Below, piece after piece: positions 20,474 to 28,872 of a DNA stretch of 64,000 bases. Position numbers and translations under genes: made by a program. Each line of letters opens with the position of its first letter. Within the stretch, counting starts at the first letter, position 1. Origin of the DNA: Nostocoides sp. F2B08 (lineage in GTDB: Bacteria; Actinomycetota; Actinomycetes; Actinomycetales; Dermatophilaceae); contig NZ_WESE01000005.1 in the NCBI RefSeq assembly GCF_009184895.1, positions 124,001 through 188,000 on the forward strand, written 5' to 3'. A model generated the notes under the pieces. It was not told the origin of the DNA and made no database searches. It worked only from the letters and a program-made list of their open reading frames with translations.

Positions 20474-22008
20474 TAGAGAGCGGGTTCGTCGGCCACGAGG
20501 TCGGAGAAGGTCAGCTCATCTCCGTCGAGGGACCAGGACACCCGGTTGGTGCTGGACGGGAAACAACTGAGCGGACCTCCCGCGATCTGTGGGTCGCAGT
20601 CGGTGAGGCCGGCCTCGGTCGCCTTGTCGTGGTGAAAGTATGCGACGTCGTCGTCGCCGGTGATCACTCCCACCTCGCGGGGGTTGTAGTCGAAGTCGTC
20701 CGGCAGCTCCTCGGCGTGGGCGCAGTCGATGCCGGTCGGGTTCCGCAGGGGCGCACAGTCGATCGCGTACTCCGTGCCGGACACCGTCAAGGTCCAGATC
20801 CCGGTGGAGCTGTACGCCGGCGGGCCGAGGCCGGACGCCCGGATGTCCTCGATGTCGATCTCCACGCGATAGGTGCCATCGGGGAGGCTCGACGGCGTGT
20901 CGGGCACAGTGAGCTCGGATGGGGCGACCTTGGAGTACGTCACCTTCGGGCGGCACCGTGCGGCGTCCAGGATGTCGGGATCGTGATTCGCGCCGATGCG
21001 TTGCAGGTCGGCGAGAAGTGGATCGGTGGACAGACTCGCCAGAACCGGGGCGACCGCGTCTGCCAAGGCATCGAGCTGCTCATCGCCGGCGATGTGGACA
21101 GTCGCTCCTGCGCGGCACAGCTCCTGGACGACCCGGTCCTCGTCGTAGCGGCCTTCGACCGATGCGGTCACAGCGTGTTCGGCCGCGGCCTCCACCCATC
21201 CACGCTGTTCGTCGGTCAGTGCCTCCCACGTCTGCTCGGACAGGCTGAGGACGAGCACCTTCGGCCACAGCACCACGTTGCCCGTGATCCGCCCGGCCTC
21301 GGTGGTCATCCCGTTGAGGCGGTACTGGGCGACGTCGAACTCGAGGCCGTGCAGGCGGCCTGCCCTGACCTCCTCCGGCCACGTGTAGGTCACATGCACG
21401 GGCGTGGCTCCCAGAGCACGGATGGTGGCGTCCTGGACCGGGGAGGCGTACGACCTGATCGCGAGTCCACTCCAGTCGTCCGGCTCGAGCAGGGGAGCGT
21501 CGGCGGCCATAGGGCGTCTCAGCGGCCCGACGGCGAGTCCGAGGCCGACCACTCCGGTGCCGTCGAGGCGGGTGAGAAGCGCATCGGCAGTCGGTGACTC
21601 GACGAGCTCCGCAGCCGCCGAGTAGGACGTGATGGTCAGGGGTGCCTCGACGACCTCGAGCCCGGTGATGCCCGCGCCCGCGAAGGCGCGGGTGGACGGC
21701 CACCCGCCATCCACCCGCCCCTCCGCGATCGCCTCCACGAGACGCATCTCCGTGTCCGCCTCGTTGCCGCCGAACGTCGTGAGATCGACTTCGGCGGTGA
21801 GTCGGCCGCCCGACTCTCTTTCGAGGCCGTCGATGAACTCCTGCGGCCCGTAGGACATCCCGTTGCCGCCAACAGCGTCGATCGACGCCAGGGTGAGGAT
21901 CCGGGTCGTCCCTCCCGCCTTGTCGGGAGTCGGGCCCTCCGTTGCCACGCATCCCGTCGCAGCGAGGACGGCGGACGTGACGACGAGGGCCGCGAGCCGT
22001 CGAGTCAT
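20440..22008 (-). CDS. Lipoprotein with TRAP (DctP)-like solute-binding domain and extra C-terminal domain
   Basis: A 522-residue exported protein. The lipobox is VLAATGCVAT (Cys ~21), giving a membrane-anchored extracytoplasmic protein. Residues ~40-350 resemble TRAP-type binding proteins: GPQEFIDGLERESGGRLTAE, a conserved Arg region SGLAIRSYASPVQD, and GLEFDVAQYRLNG. The C-terminal ~150 residues (from SLPDGTYRVEIDIEDI) form an additional domain with four or more Cys, possibly disulfide-bonded. I see no DctQ/DctM membrane partners, so it is more likely a sensor receptor than a transporter subunit. It sits between the two kinase genes. The start at 22008 was chosen for its AGGAGG ribosome binding site. 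Confidence 0.65.
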   Translation of the reverse strand: MTRRLAALVVTSAVLAATGCVATEGPTPDKAGGTTRILTLASIDAVGGNGMSYGPQEFIDGLERESGGRLTAEVDLTTFGGNEADTEMRLVEAIAEGRVDGGWPSTRAFAGAGITGLEVVEAPLTITSYSAAAELVESPTADALLTRLDGTGVVGLGLAVGPLRRPMAADAPLLEPDDWSGLAIRSYASPVQDATIRALGATPVHVTYTWPEEVRAGRLHGLEFDVAQYRLNGMTTEAGRITGNVVLWPKVLVLSLSEQTWEALTDEQRGWVEAAAEHAVTASVEGRYDEDRVVQELCRAGATVHIAGDEQLDALADAVAPVLASLSTDPLLADLQRIGANHDPDILDAARCRPKVTYSKVAPSELTVPDTPSSLPDGTYRVEIDIEDIRASGLGPPAYSSTGIWTLTVSGTEYAIDCAPLRNPTGIDCAHAEELPDDFDYNPREVGVITGDDDVAYFHHDKATEAGLTDCDPQIAGGPLSCFPSSTNRVSWSLDGDELTFSDLVADEPALYYIVEPWRRIG

Positions 22009-22054
22009 GACGATCCTCCTCATGTCGAGTGTGACGGTCACTGGTGCTCTCTGG

Positions 22055-22942
22055 CTAGGGAGCGAGGGCGACGACGTCGCGAACAGCGTCGGCGATCTCG
22101 TCAGGAACCACAGGCTCCATGAAGTGCGGTGAGTCGACGTCGCGAACTTCACTCCCGGGGGCGAACCGATGCACGTACGCGCTGAGCACATCGAGGATGA
22201 CGGCGTCGTACTCAGGGATCCCGGTCGTGTTGCGAGGGTCCTGGGCGGCTGTGAGGTAGATGACGGGTATGCGCGGCTCCCTACCGATGAACCGTTGGGT
22301 CTCCTGCATCATCTTCCAATGACTGAGGCGCTCCAGCGTGCAGCACTGGTCCTCCGCGTGGAACGACTGGAACCGGTCCTCGCGCGGCCAGAGCGGCTCC
22401 AGGGACAGCTCGTCCGGGAACATGGCGTCCAGCAGCACCATCCCGGAGACGTCCTCGGGGTGCTCGTTGGCGTAGCGATACGCGAAGAGCCCTCCGAATG
22501 AGGCGCCGAGGAGCACATAGGGAGGCTTGATGCCGGCGGCCGTGAGAAGGCGGTCGAGGTCGCGGATCGCGTCCTTGGGCTTCTGGATCGCATCGACGGT
22601 GTCGCTGAGCCCCGTGTTGCGTCGGTCGTACAGGCATACCCGCATGTCCTCGTCCAGCAGGTCCCGGATCTGGAACGCGTTCACGTGCGGGATGACCCAG
22701 TCGTCCCAGATCGCTCCGTGGAGGTACAGAACGGTCGGTGAACCGGTTCCGGTGCAGCTCAGGTGCAGTCGGTGACCGCCGACATCGAACCGACCCTCGA
22801 CCACGGTTGTCTCAGCCGCGGACGGCGGCGAGTCGGTGGCGGCTGCGGGGAGGCTCGGCGTCAGCACTACGGCGACGACGGGAGTGATGAGAAGGGCCGC
22901 GAGCGCCGAACGGACTGTGCGGCCTCTGGATCGGATGGACAT
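22055..22942 (-). CDS. Secreted alpha/beta hydrolase
   Basis: A 295-residue exported serine hydrolase starting at the ATG preceded by AAGGAG. The N-terminus MSIRSRGRTVRSALAALLIT with a later PAAATD forms a signal peptide. The fold is evident from VLYLHGAIWDDWVIP (oxyanion HG), YDRRNTGLSD, the nucleophile elbow LLGASFGGLFAYRYA (Ser ~148) and the C-terminal VDSPHFMEPVVPDEI with the catalytic His. The Asp is probably in YLTAAQDPRN or nearby. It is transcribed in the same direction as the binding lipoprotein, 46 nt upstream of it, so they likely form one unit. It diverges from the second kinase; substrate unknown. Confidence 0.8.
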   Translation of the reverse strand: MSIRSRGRTVRSALAALLITPVVAVVLTPSLPAAATDSPPSAAETTVVEGRFDVGGHRLHLSCTGTGSPTVLYLHGAIWDDWVIPHVNAFQIRDLLDEDMRVCLYDRRNTGLSDTVDAIQKPKDAIRDLDRLLTAAGIKPPYVLLGASFGGLFAYRYANEHPEDVSGMVLLDAMFPDELSLEPLWPREDRFQSFHAEDQCCTLERLSHWKMMQETQRFIGREPRIPVIYLTAAQDPRNTTGIPEYDAVILDVLSAYVHRFAPGSEVRDVDSPHFMEPVVPDEIADAVRDVVALAP

Positions 22943-23064
22943 GTCGAACTCCTTCGAGTCTGAGCGTGCTGGTGGCTCAACGGTCGCGCGGGCCGGAGTT
23001 GGAGACCACCGGGTCAGCACGCTGGTTGCTGCGGGAAACACGGTGGTGGCGGCACAATCTCGTT

Positions 23065-24618
23065 ATGACGGGGACTGCGATCGGGCTACTCCTCTGCTGG
23101 CTCTCGGCAGGCGCCGCCGTCGTCGTCGCGCTCGCCTGCGTCGGTGTGGGGAGACCGGTTGCAGGGACAACGCTCGTCGGCGCACTCGCCGCCGCGCTGC
23201 TGCCCCTCCTCGCGAGCAGTCCATCGAGCTCCCCTGTCCTCGACCGTCCGGCACTGGCGGCGTTCGTGCTCGTCCCCGCCCTGCTCGTCCACCACGCCCT
23301 GTCCTGGCAGGACGGGCCTGGTCTCACCCCGGGCTGGCTCGTCCTGGCTGCGACGACGGGCGCCGGTGTCCTCATGGTCACCGCCTACTCGTCGTTCGCC
23401 GACCCTCTGTGCAGTCGCGGCTGCTCCCCGCCCATCGGGCCGGTCCTCGACCTCCTCCCCATGGCCGTGGTCGTGGACCTCATCTGCGGTCTTGTCGCCG
23501 TTGCCGCAGCAGCGGGCATGGCGGTGGTCAGACGCGCGGACCTGCCGCCGACGCCTGAGCGCGGTGCCTTGAGCGCACTGGTCCTCGTGATGGTCCTCTC
23601 CGTCGCCCGCGCGACGGAATGGGGTCTGACCGTGGTGACGCCGGGCCGAGCTTCAATCCTCGCCCTCCCTGTCCTCGTCACCGCGGGGAGCACCGGAGCG
23701 CATCTGCTGCGACTCCGGATCGTACGGGCACGGCTGGTGCGTGTCGCCGCACGGCTGGCCGACGTCGAAGGGACGGCGGAGGTCGTCCGCTCAGCTCACT
23801 TCGCGCGACCGTCGGGTGGGTGGGTCGACACCGCCGGGCTGTCGGTCGACGATGACCCGGATCGACTCGACATGGTCGTCATCCCAGACGACCGCGGTCG
23901 CGACTGGGTTCGCCTGACGGGCGTCCGCTCGGTGCCGACGGGGGGCGTCGGCGGCCGACAGGATGCAAGACTCCGCCTCCTGCTGAGCATTGCCTGGCAG
24001 AACGCGCTCCTCCGTGCCGAGGAGCGGGAGGTGGAGACCTCGAGAGCGCGCATCGTCGCCCGGGGAGACGAGGAACGTCGCACGGTGGAGCGGGACCTGC
24101 ACGACGGTGTCCAGCAGCACCTCGTCTCGGTCCGGCTGCAGTTGGCGCTGGCGCGATCGGCCGTTGCGCCGACCGAGGCTGACCGGCTGCTCGAGGCGGA
24201 CGCACACACCTCGAAGGCACTCAGTGGCCTACGTGGCATCTGTCAGGGCCTGTTCCCCCGATCACTCCAGAGTGAGGGTCTCGGACTGGCCCTGCAGGAA
24301 CTCGAGGGTCGCACCGCGATGACTTTGGACGTCTCCGGACCACTCGATGGTCTGTCCCTACCGGTGGCGACGACGGCCTACGCCGTCATCGCCAGGCTCA
24401 TCGAGAGCTCACCCGATGCGTCCGGGGCTCACGTCGGGATCCGCACGTCGGGCAGAACGCTCGTCCTGAGTGTCCTCCTGTCCGGTCCGCGAACACCGTC
24501 CGTCTCCGCCGCGATCGACGCGGTGACGGACCGCGTCGGGGCGGTGGGCGGCGTAGTCGATGTCCTCGATCGCGATGCCGTGGTCAGCGTGGAGGCGGTG
24601 CTGCCGTGCGGGTCGTGA
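23065..24618 (+). CDS. NarL-type sensor kinase with intact phosphoacceptor His but degenerate ATPase domain
   Basis: A 517-residue membrane protein with about six or seven N-terminal transmembrane segments (residues ~4-225) and a soluble linker. A textbook HisKA_3 motif, EERRTVERDLHDGVQQHLV, carries the phosphoacceptor His346 (codon 24100-24102). The C-terminal region that should bind ATP is ruined. The N box reads AYAVIARLIESSPDASGA, losing the Glu, Asn, Lys and His of the usual EALTNVxKHA. The G1 motif (DxGxG) is replaced by VLLSGPRTPS. It should accept phosphate but not use ATP. The start could instead be GTG 22966. The ATG at 23065 is favoured because CACAAT lies 6 nt upstream and this leaves a 122-bp divergent promoter region. 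Confidence 0.85.
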   Translation: MTGTAIGLLLCWLSAGAAVVVALACVGVGRPVAGTTLVGALAAALLPLLASSPSSSPVLDRPALAAFVLVPALLVHHALSWQDGPGLTPGWLVLAATTGAGVLMVTAYSSFADPLCSRGCSPPIGPVLDLLPMAVVVDLICGLVAVAAAAGMAVVRRADLPPTPERGALSALVLVMVLSVARATEWGLTVVTPGRASILALPVLVTAGSTGAHLLRLRIVRARLVRVAARLADVEGTAEVVRSAHFARPSGGWVDTAGLSVDDDPDRLDMVVIPDDRGRDWVRLTGVRSVPTGGVGGRQDARLRLLLSIAWQNALLRAEEREVETSRARIVARGDEERRTVERDLHDGVQQHLVSVRLQLALARSAVAPTEADRLLEADAHTSKALSGLRGICQGLFPRSLQSEGLGLALQELEGRTAMTLDVSGPLDGLSLPVATTAYAVIARLIESSPDASGAHVGIRTSGRTLVLSVLLSGPRTPSVSAAIDAVTDRVGAVGGVVDVLDRDAVVSVEAVLPCGS

Positions 24619-25253
24619 TCGCCGATGACGTGATGCTCGTCCGGTCCGGGATCGCCCGGTTGCTGGCAGACCACGATGTGGAGACGGTGGGAGAGGCCGC
24701 GGATGTTCCGGAGTTGATGCGCCTGGTCGCGCTCGAACGCCCGGACGTGGCCATCGTCGACATCCGTATGCCGCCGACCCAGACCGACGAAGGGCTCGTC
24801 GCAGCGCAGCGGCTCCGTCGACAGTATCCGGAGACGGCTGTCCTCGTCCTCAGCCAGCACGTGGAGCCGGTGTACGCCATGCGGCTCTTCACCGACCAGC
24901 CGGTCGGTCTGGGATACCTGCTGAAGGAGCGTGTCGCAGACGTGGCCGTGCTCGTCGACGCTCTCAGACGCGTCAGGGAGGGAGAGTGCGTCATCGATCC
25001 GACGATCGTGACGCGGATCGTCCGCGCCGCCGGGCCCGACTCGGCGCTCCACCGCCTCAGCCCGCGAGAACGCAGCGTCCTCCTCCTCATGGCCGAGGGG
25101 AGGTCCAATGCGGGCATCGCCAGCGAGCTCGGGCTGGGTGAGCGTACGGTCGAGGCGGCTTGCGCGGGGCTGTTCCGCAAGCTCGACCTCGCGGTCGGCC
25201 CGGACGTCAACAGACGGGTGCTGGCCGTCCTCGCCTTCCTCCAGCAGCGCTGA
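24606..25253 (+). CDS. LuxR/NarL-family response regulator
   Basis: A 215-residue regulator with an N-terminal receiver (residues 1-~120) and a C-terminal LuxR-type HTH (~148-210). Receiver residues are present: acidic pair IADD (7-8), phosphoacceptor Asp in AIVDIRMPP (~52), Ser in VLVLSQHVEP and Lys in GYLLKERV. The HTH reads LSPRERSVLLLMAEGRSNAG and ASELGLGERTVEAACAGLF. The start is GTG, 13 nt inside the end of the second kinase gene, so the pair is translationally coupled. Its direct phosphodonor should be the His-bearing kinase. Targets are unknown. Confidence 0.92.
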   Translation: MRVVIADDVMLVRSGIARLLADHDVETVGEAADVPELMRLVALERPDVAIVDIRMPPTQTDEGLVAAQRLRRQYPETAVLVLSQHVEPVYAMRLFTDQPVGLGYLLKERVADVAVLVDALRRVREGECVIDPTIVTRIVRAAGPDSALHRLSPRERSVLLLMAEGRSNAGIASELGLGERTVEAACAGLFRKLDLAVGPDVNRRVLAVLAFLQQR

Positions 25254-25412
25254 CTGCTGCGAGGCCGCAGCCGGCTCGTCCTCGGAGCCGGACGGATCGG
25301 GATCGACGTCAACGAGTCGACGCCATGTTCGCATCCCCAGGCTCATCCCTTGGGGCGTCTCGCGTCCCAGCTCAGGTTCCTCTTCCGGGGGCCACACCTT
25401 CTCCCTGCGGCG

Positions 25413-25418
25413 TAGGCT
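25413..25418 (+). promoter_or_regulatory. -10 element of the adenylate cyclase gene
   Basis: TAGGCT ends 6 nt before the GTG start at 25425, with no ribosome binding site. It indicates a separate, leaderless transcript for the cyclase, independent of the upstream response regulator. The 171-nt gap 25254-25424 otherwise shows nothing I recognise. Confidence 0.5.
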
Positions 25419-25424
25419 GCCTTC

Positions 25425-26705
25425 GTGGCAGCCATCGGCGGAGCCCGAAGCCGGCTCCGTCTCGAGTTCCCGGACCCGGCGCTGGAAGCCGACTACCGGT
25501 CGGAGGTCGCCAGATCTGGTCTGCCGCAGCTTCGGCTGGGCGTCCTCGCAGGCTTCGCCCTGTGGGTGTCCGGGATGGTGCTGCTCCCGGTGGCGCTGCG
25601 CGTCGACACAGTGACGGTGACCGTCGTCTGCGCCGGTATGGCGGCGCTCAACATGGCGGGGTATCTCGCGACCCGATGGGCGACGACGCTCGAGCGACAA
25701 CAGGTCATCGGGCTCACGCTCAACGGGTCGGCCGGTCTGGCGGTGCTCGTCCTCTCCCAGACGGAGGGGGTGGACCGCTCCCTGGCCGCCCCGGCGATCC
25801 TGCTCGTCGCCATCTTCGCCTTCGTCGTCATCCGACTGCGCTTCCTGCTCGCGTTCGTGGCGGCGGGCACGTACCTGGTCGGCTTCGCCGTCGTCGTGGC
25901 GGCGGACCCCACCCCGACAGCAATCCTCCAGCTCTTCCTGGTCGCAGCAGCCATCGGCGTCGGACTCGCGGCCACCTACCTCCTCGAGCAGGGGGCGCGC
26001 GCCGTCTTCGCCCAGCGCCGGTTCATCGAACGCCAGGCCGTCGCCCTGGCCGAGGCGCACGCCACGTCGGAACGGCTGCTGCTCAACGTTCTGCCGGCCA
26101 AGATCGCCGAGCGGCTGCGAGCCGGTGAGACGAGCATCGCCGACTGGTTCGACGACGCGACCGTGCTGTTCGCGGACCTCGTGGGGTTCACCCAGCTCGC
26201 CAACCGGTTGGAGCCGCGCGCGACTCGAGACCTGCTCGACCGGCTCTTCACGGGATTCGACGAGCGGGCCGAGCGGCACGGGGTGGAGAAGATCAAGACC
26301 ATCGGCGACGCCTACATGGTCGTAGGTGGCGTGCCGGAGCCGTCCACCGACCATCCCGGCCGGGTCGTTGCGCTGGGGGGTGATCTCCTCGACTACGTCG
26401 ACCGGGTGGCGGCCGACCTGGGTCTGCCGCTCGCCCTACGGATCGGCATCCACACCGGCCCTGTCGTCGCCGGCGTGGTCGGCACGCACAAGTTCAGCTA
26501 TGACCTGTGGGGTGACACGGTCAACGTGGCCAGCCGGCTGGAGTCACATGGCGTGCCCGGCGCCCTCCACGTCAGCGAGGCCACCTGGTCGCGTGTCCGC
26601 GACGTCGTGCAGGCCACCGCACGCGGCCAGGTGGAACTTAAGGGACATGGGACGATGGCGACATACCTGGTGGCCCGTCCTGGGTCGACCGACGACGCAG
26701 GCTGA
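25425..26705 (+). CDS. Membrane class III adenylate cyclase
   Basis: A 426-residue protein with about six transmembrane segments (residues ~35-195), a linker helix (FIERQAVALAEAHATSERLL, then LNVLPAKIAERLR) and a C-terminal CHD cyclase domain (~240-410). Metal-binding Asp residues are in TVLFADLVGFTQLANRLE and TIGDAYMVVGGVPE. The adenine-selecting Lys is in VEKIKTIGDA and its partner Asp in YDLWGDTVNVASRLES, which also has the conserved Asn and Arg. This combination predicts ATP rather than GTP as substrate. The linker sequence is typical of membrane cyclases that follow a six-helix module. It lies just downstream of the two-kinase cluster but has its own promoter. Confidence 0.9.
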   Translation: MAAIGGARSRLRLEFPDPALEADYRSEVARSGLPQLRLGVLAGFALWVSGMVLLPVALRVDTVTVTVVCAGMAALNMAGYLATRWATTLERQQVIGLTLNGSAGLAVLVLSQTEGVDRSLAAPAILLVAIFAFVVIRLRFLLAFVAAGTYLVGFAVVVAADPTPTAILQLFLVAAAIGVGLAATYLLEQGARAVFAQRRFIERQAVALAEAHATSERLLLNVLPAKIAERLRAGETSIADWFDDATVLFADLVGFTQLANRLEPRATRDLLDRLFTGFDERAERHGVEKIKTIGDAYMVVGGVPEPSTDHPGRVVALGGDLLDYVDRVAADLGLPLALRIGIHTGPVVAGVVGTHKFSYDLWGDTVNVASRLESHGVPGALHVSEATWSRVRDVVQATARGQVELKGHGTMATYLVARPGSTDDAG

Positions 26706-26840
26706 CTCCAGCCGTGCTCGCCTTCCCCCAGCAGCGCGCCGGTGTGACGTGGCAGACGCCCGAACGCCGGTATGCGGTGGCCACGCTAGGTTGGACGTGG
26801 AGCCCGGGTGCTCCGGGCCCGTCGCGCTCGGAGGTGCGTC

Positions 26841-27215
26841 ATGACCACCACTCGGTCCGACAGCCCGTCGTCGACGGCATCCGGTGATGTCCGCAAGGCC
26901 TGGCTGTCGATGGTTCTCGTCCCGTTCGCGTTCATCGGCGCTTTCCTCGTCGGCGAGGGGATCGTCTCGCTCCTCGGCTATCCGGCCGATGAGGTCACGG
27001 TCCCGCCGTTCTGGGCCGTCCTCGTCGCCTCGGTGCCGGCCATGGTTCTCTTCGCGGTGCCTGCCCTGGTGTCAGCGTTCTTCGCACGACGGGCGGCCGC
27101 GGCCGGTGACACCCGCGGCCGGGTCCCGGCGTGGGTTCTCCTCGCCGTGACACTGGGCTTCGTCCTGCTCAATGCCGGCCAGTACCTGTTGGCGCTGATC
27201 TTCGGTCTGGAGTGA
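26841..27215 (+). CDS. Small membrane protein of unknown function
   Basis: A 124-residue protein with three predicted transmembrane helices: AWLSMVLVPFAFIGAFLVGE, FWAVLVASVPAMVLFAVPAL and AWVLLAVTLGFVLLNAGQYL. A Ser/Thr-rich cytosolic N-terminus and a basic AFFARRAAAAGDTRGR loop complete it. The ATG at 26841 is preceded by GGAGGTGCGTC. A -10-like TAGGTT lies at about 26788, giving a leader of ~45 nt. I do not recognise a family. Confidence 0.7.
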   Translation: MTTTRSDSPSSTASGDVRKAWLSMVLVPFAFIGAFLVGEGIVSLLGYPADEVTVPPFWAVLVASVPAMVLFAVPALVSAFFARRAAAAGDTRGRVPAWVLLAVTLGFVLLNAGQYLLALIFGLE

Positions 27216-27271
27216 AGCCTGTTTCCGCCCGGGCTCCGATCCTCCCGAATCCCGCTATGGGAGAGTGAGGC

Positions 27272-28852
27272 ATGGCGACGACGCTGACCTTCCTCGGCGC
27301 GACCGGAGCGGTGACGGGGTCGAAGTACCTCCTCACCGTGGGCGAGCGACGGATCCTCGTCGACGCGGGGATGTTCCAGGGGGAGAAGGAACTGCGGCGG
27401 CGCAACTGGGCGGACTTCCCGGTGCCTCCGGACACGATCACGGACGTCCTGCTCACCCACGCCCACATGGACCACGTCGGCTACCTACCCGTGCTCACGA
27501 AGAGCGGGTTCTCCGGGCCGGTCTGGTGCACCGCATACACCATCGACCTGGCCCGGATCGTCCTGCGCGATGCCGGCTTCCTTCAGGAGCGCGACGCCGA
27601 GGAGGCCCGCCTCGGAGGCTGGTCCAAACACGCCAACCCCAAGCCGCTCTATGACTCGGCCGACGTCGAGAAGGCCCTGCCGCAGCTGACCGAGGTCGAC
27701 TACGACCGCGACCTCGATCTCGGGGACGGCATCTCCGCTCGGTGGACCCGTGCCGGACACATCCTCGGAGCCGCGTCGGTGCGCGTTCAGACCCCCGACG
27801 GGTCGGTGCTCTTCTCCGGCGACCTGGGCCGCGTCGACCACCCCGTCCTGCGCCCACGGGAGACGCCCGAGGGCGCAGATCTCGTCGTCGTCGAGTCGAC
27901 CTACGGAGACCGCGAGCACCCGAGGCCGGTCAACCTGCCGCACGAGGCGCTCGCCGATGCGATCCGGCGAGCGGTCGACCGGGGCGGGTCGGTCCTCGTC
28001 CCCGCGTTCGCAGTGGACCGCACCGAGATCGTCCTCCAGGCGCTGTCCGACATGCGCCGCAACGGTCGCATCCCCCGGACGCCGGTCTACGTCAACTCAC
28101 CCATGGCCGCCAAGGCCCTCGACGTCTACACCCGCGCCGGCGACGAGATGCGGGCCGACCTCGACCTCTCGGACATCCGCCGTGACCTGCGGGAGGTGAC
28201 GACGGCCGACGAGTCGCGCGAGCTGACGTCGGGCCGGCTCGAGCCGAGCATCATCATCAGCTCCTCGGGTATGGCGACCGGCGGGCGGGTCCTGCACCAC
28301 CTCGAGCGGATGCTTCCGGATCCGCGCAACGCCATCGTCCTGACCGGCTACCAGGCGGCCGGGACGCGTGGCCGGGCACTCCTCGAGGGCGCGACCCGGC
28401 TGAAGATGCACGGGCGTTACGTCGGGGTCAAGGCCGAGATCGTCCGCGACGAGGAGTTCTCGGTGCACGCCGACGGGCCCGGACTGGTCGAGTGGCTGCG
28501 TGAGCTCGACCCGCCCCCCGCGACGGTGTTCTGCACCCACGGTGAGCCCGAGGCCGCAGTCGCGCTCGCAGACCGGATCGAGTCCGAGCTCGGGCTCCAT
28601 GCCGTCGTGCCCACGCACGGCGAGGTCGTCGTCGTCGAACCCGCCGACGCGCGTGCCGAACGGGTCGACGTCACGGCAGCCGCGGCGGCGACCGAGTGGA
28701 CCGAGGTCCGCGCCGGGCCGGACACGATCCCGGTCACTCTCGACGGCGTGACCGTCACCGGCGCCCACGTCGAGGCAGACCTGCGACCGCACGAGGAGCC
28801 CGACGGCTCGCTCGTCCTCGAGGGCAGCATCCGGATCCGTCTGCGTCGGTAG
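27272..28852 (+). CDS. Beta-CASP metallo-beta-lactamase-fold nuclease-like protein
   Basis: A 526-residue enzyme of the MBL/beta-CASP class. Members process RNA, and bacterial homologues of this shape are annotated as MBL-fold proteins with an RNA-specificity domain. The metal-binding motif is LLTHAHMDHVGYLPVL (~residues 51-66), followed by GHILGAASV and LFSGDLGRVDHPVL. The beta-CASP region holds PVYVNSPMAAKALDVYTRAG, and IISSSGMATGGRVLHHLERM is its hallmark. EFSVHADGPGLVEWL and FCTHGEPEAA complete the RMMBL part. About 90 residues beyond that form an additional C-terminal segment. GTGAGG precedes the ATG. The actual nucleic-acid substrate is unknown. Confidence 0.88.
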   Translation: MATTLTFLGATGAVTGSKYLLTVGERRILVDAGMFQGEKELRRRNWADFPVPPDTITDVLLTHAHMDHVGYLPVLTKSGFSGPVWCTAYTIDLARIVLRDAGFLQERDAEEARLGGWSKHANPKPLYDSADVEKALPQLTEVDYDRDLDLGDGISARWTRAGHILGAASVRVQTPDGSVLFSGDLGRVDHPVLRPRETPEGADLVVVESTYGDREHPRPVNLPHEALADAIRRAVDRGGSVLVPAFAVDRTEIVLQALSDMRRNGRIPRTPVYVNSPMAAKALDVYTRAGDEMRADLDLSDIRRDLREVTTADESRELTSGRLEPSIIISSSGMATGGRVLHHLERMLPDPRNAIVLTGYQAAGTRGRALLEGATRLKMHGRYVGVKAEIVRDEEFSVHADGPGLVEWLRELDPPPATVFCTHGEPEAAVALADRIESELGLHAVVPTHGEVVVVEPADARAERVDVTAAAAATEWTEVRAGPDTIPVTLDGVTVTGAHVEADLRPHEEPDGSLVLEGSIRIRLRR

Positions 28853-28872
28853 CCCGTGACAGGCTGTCCGCC

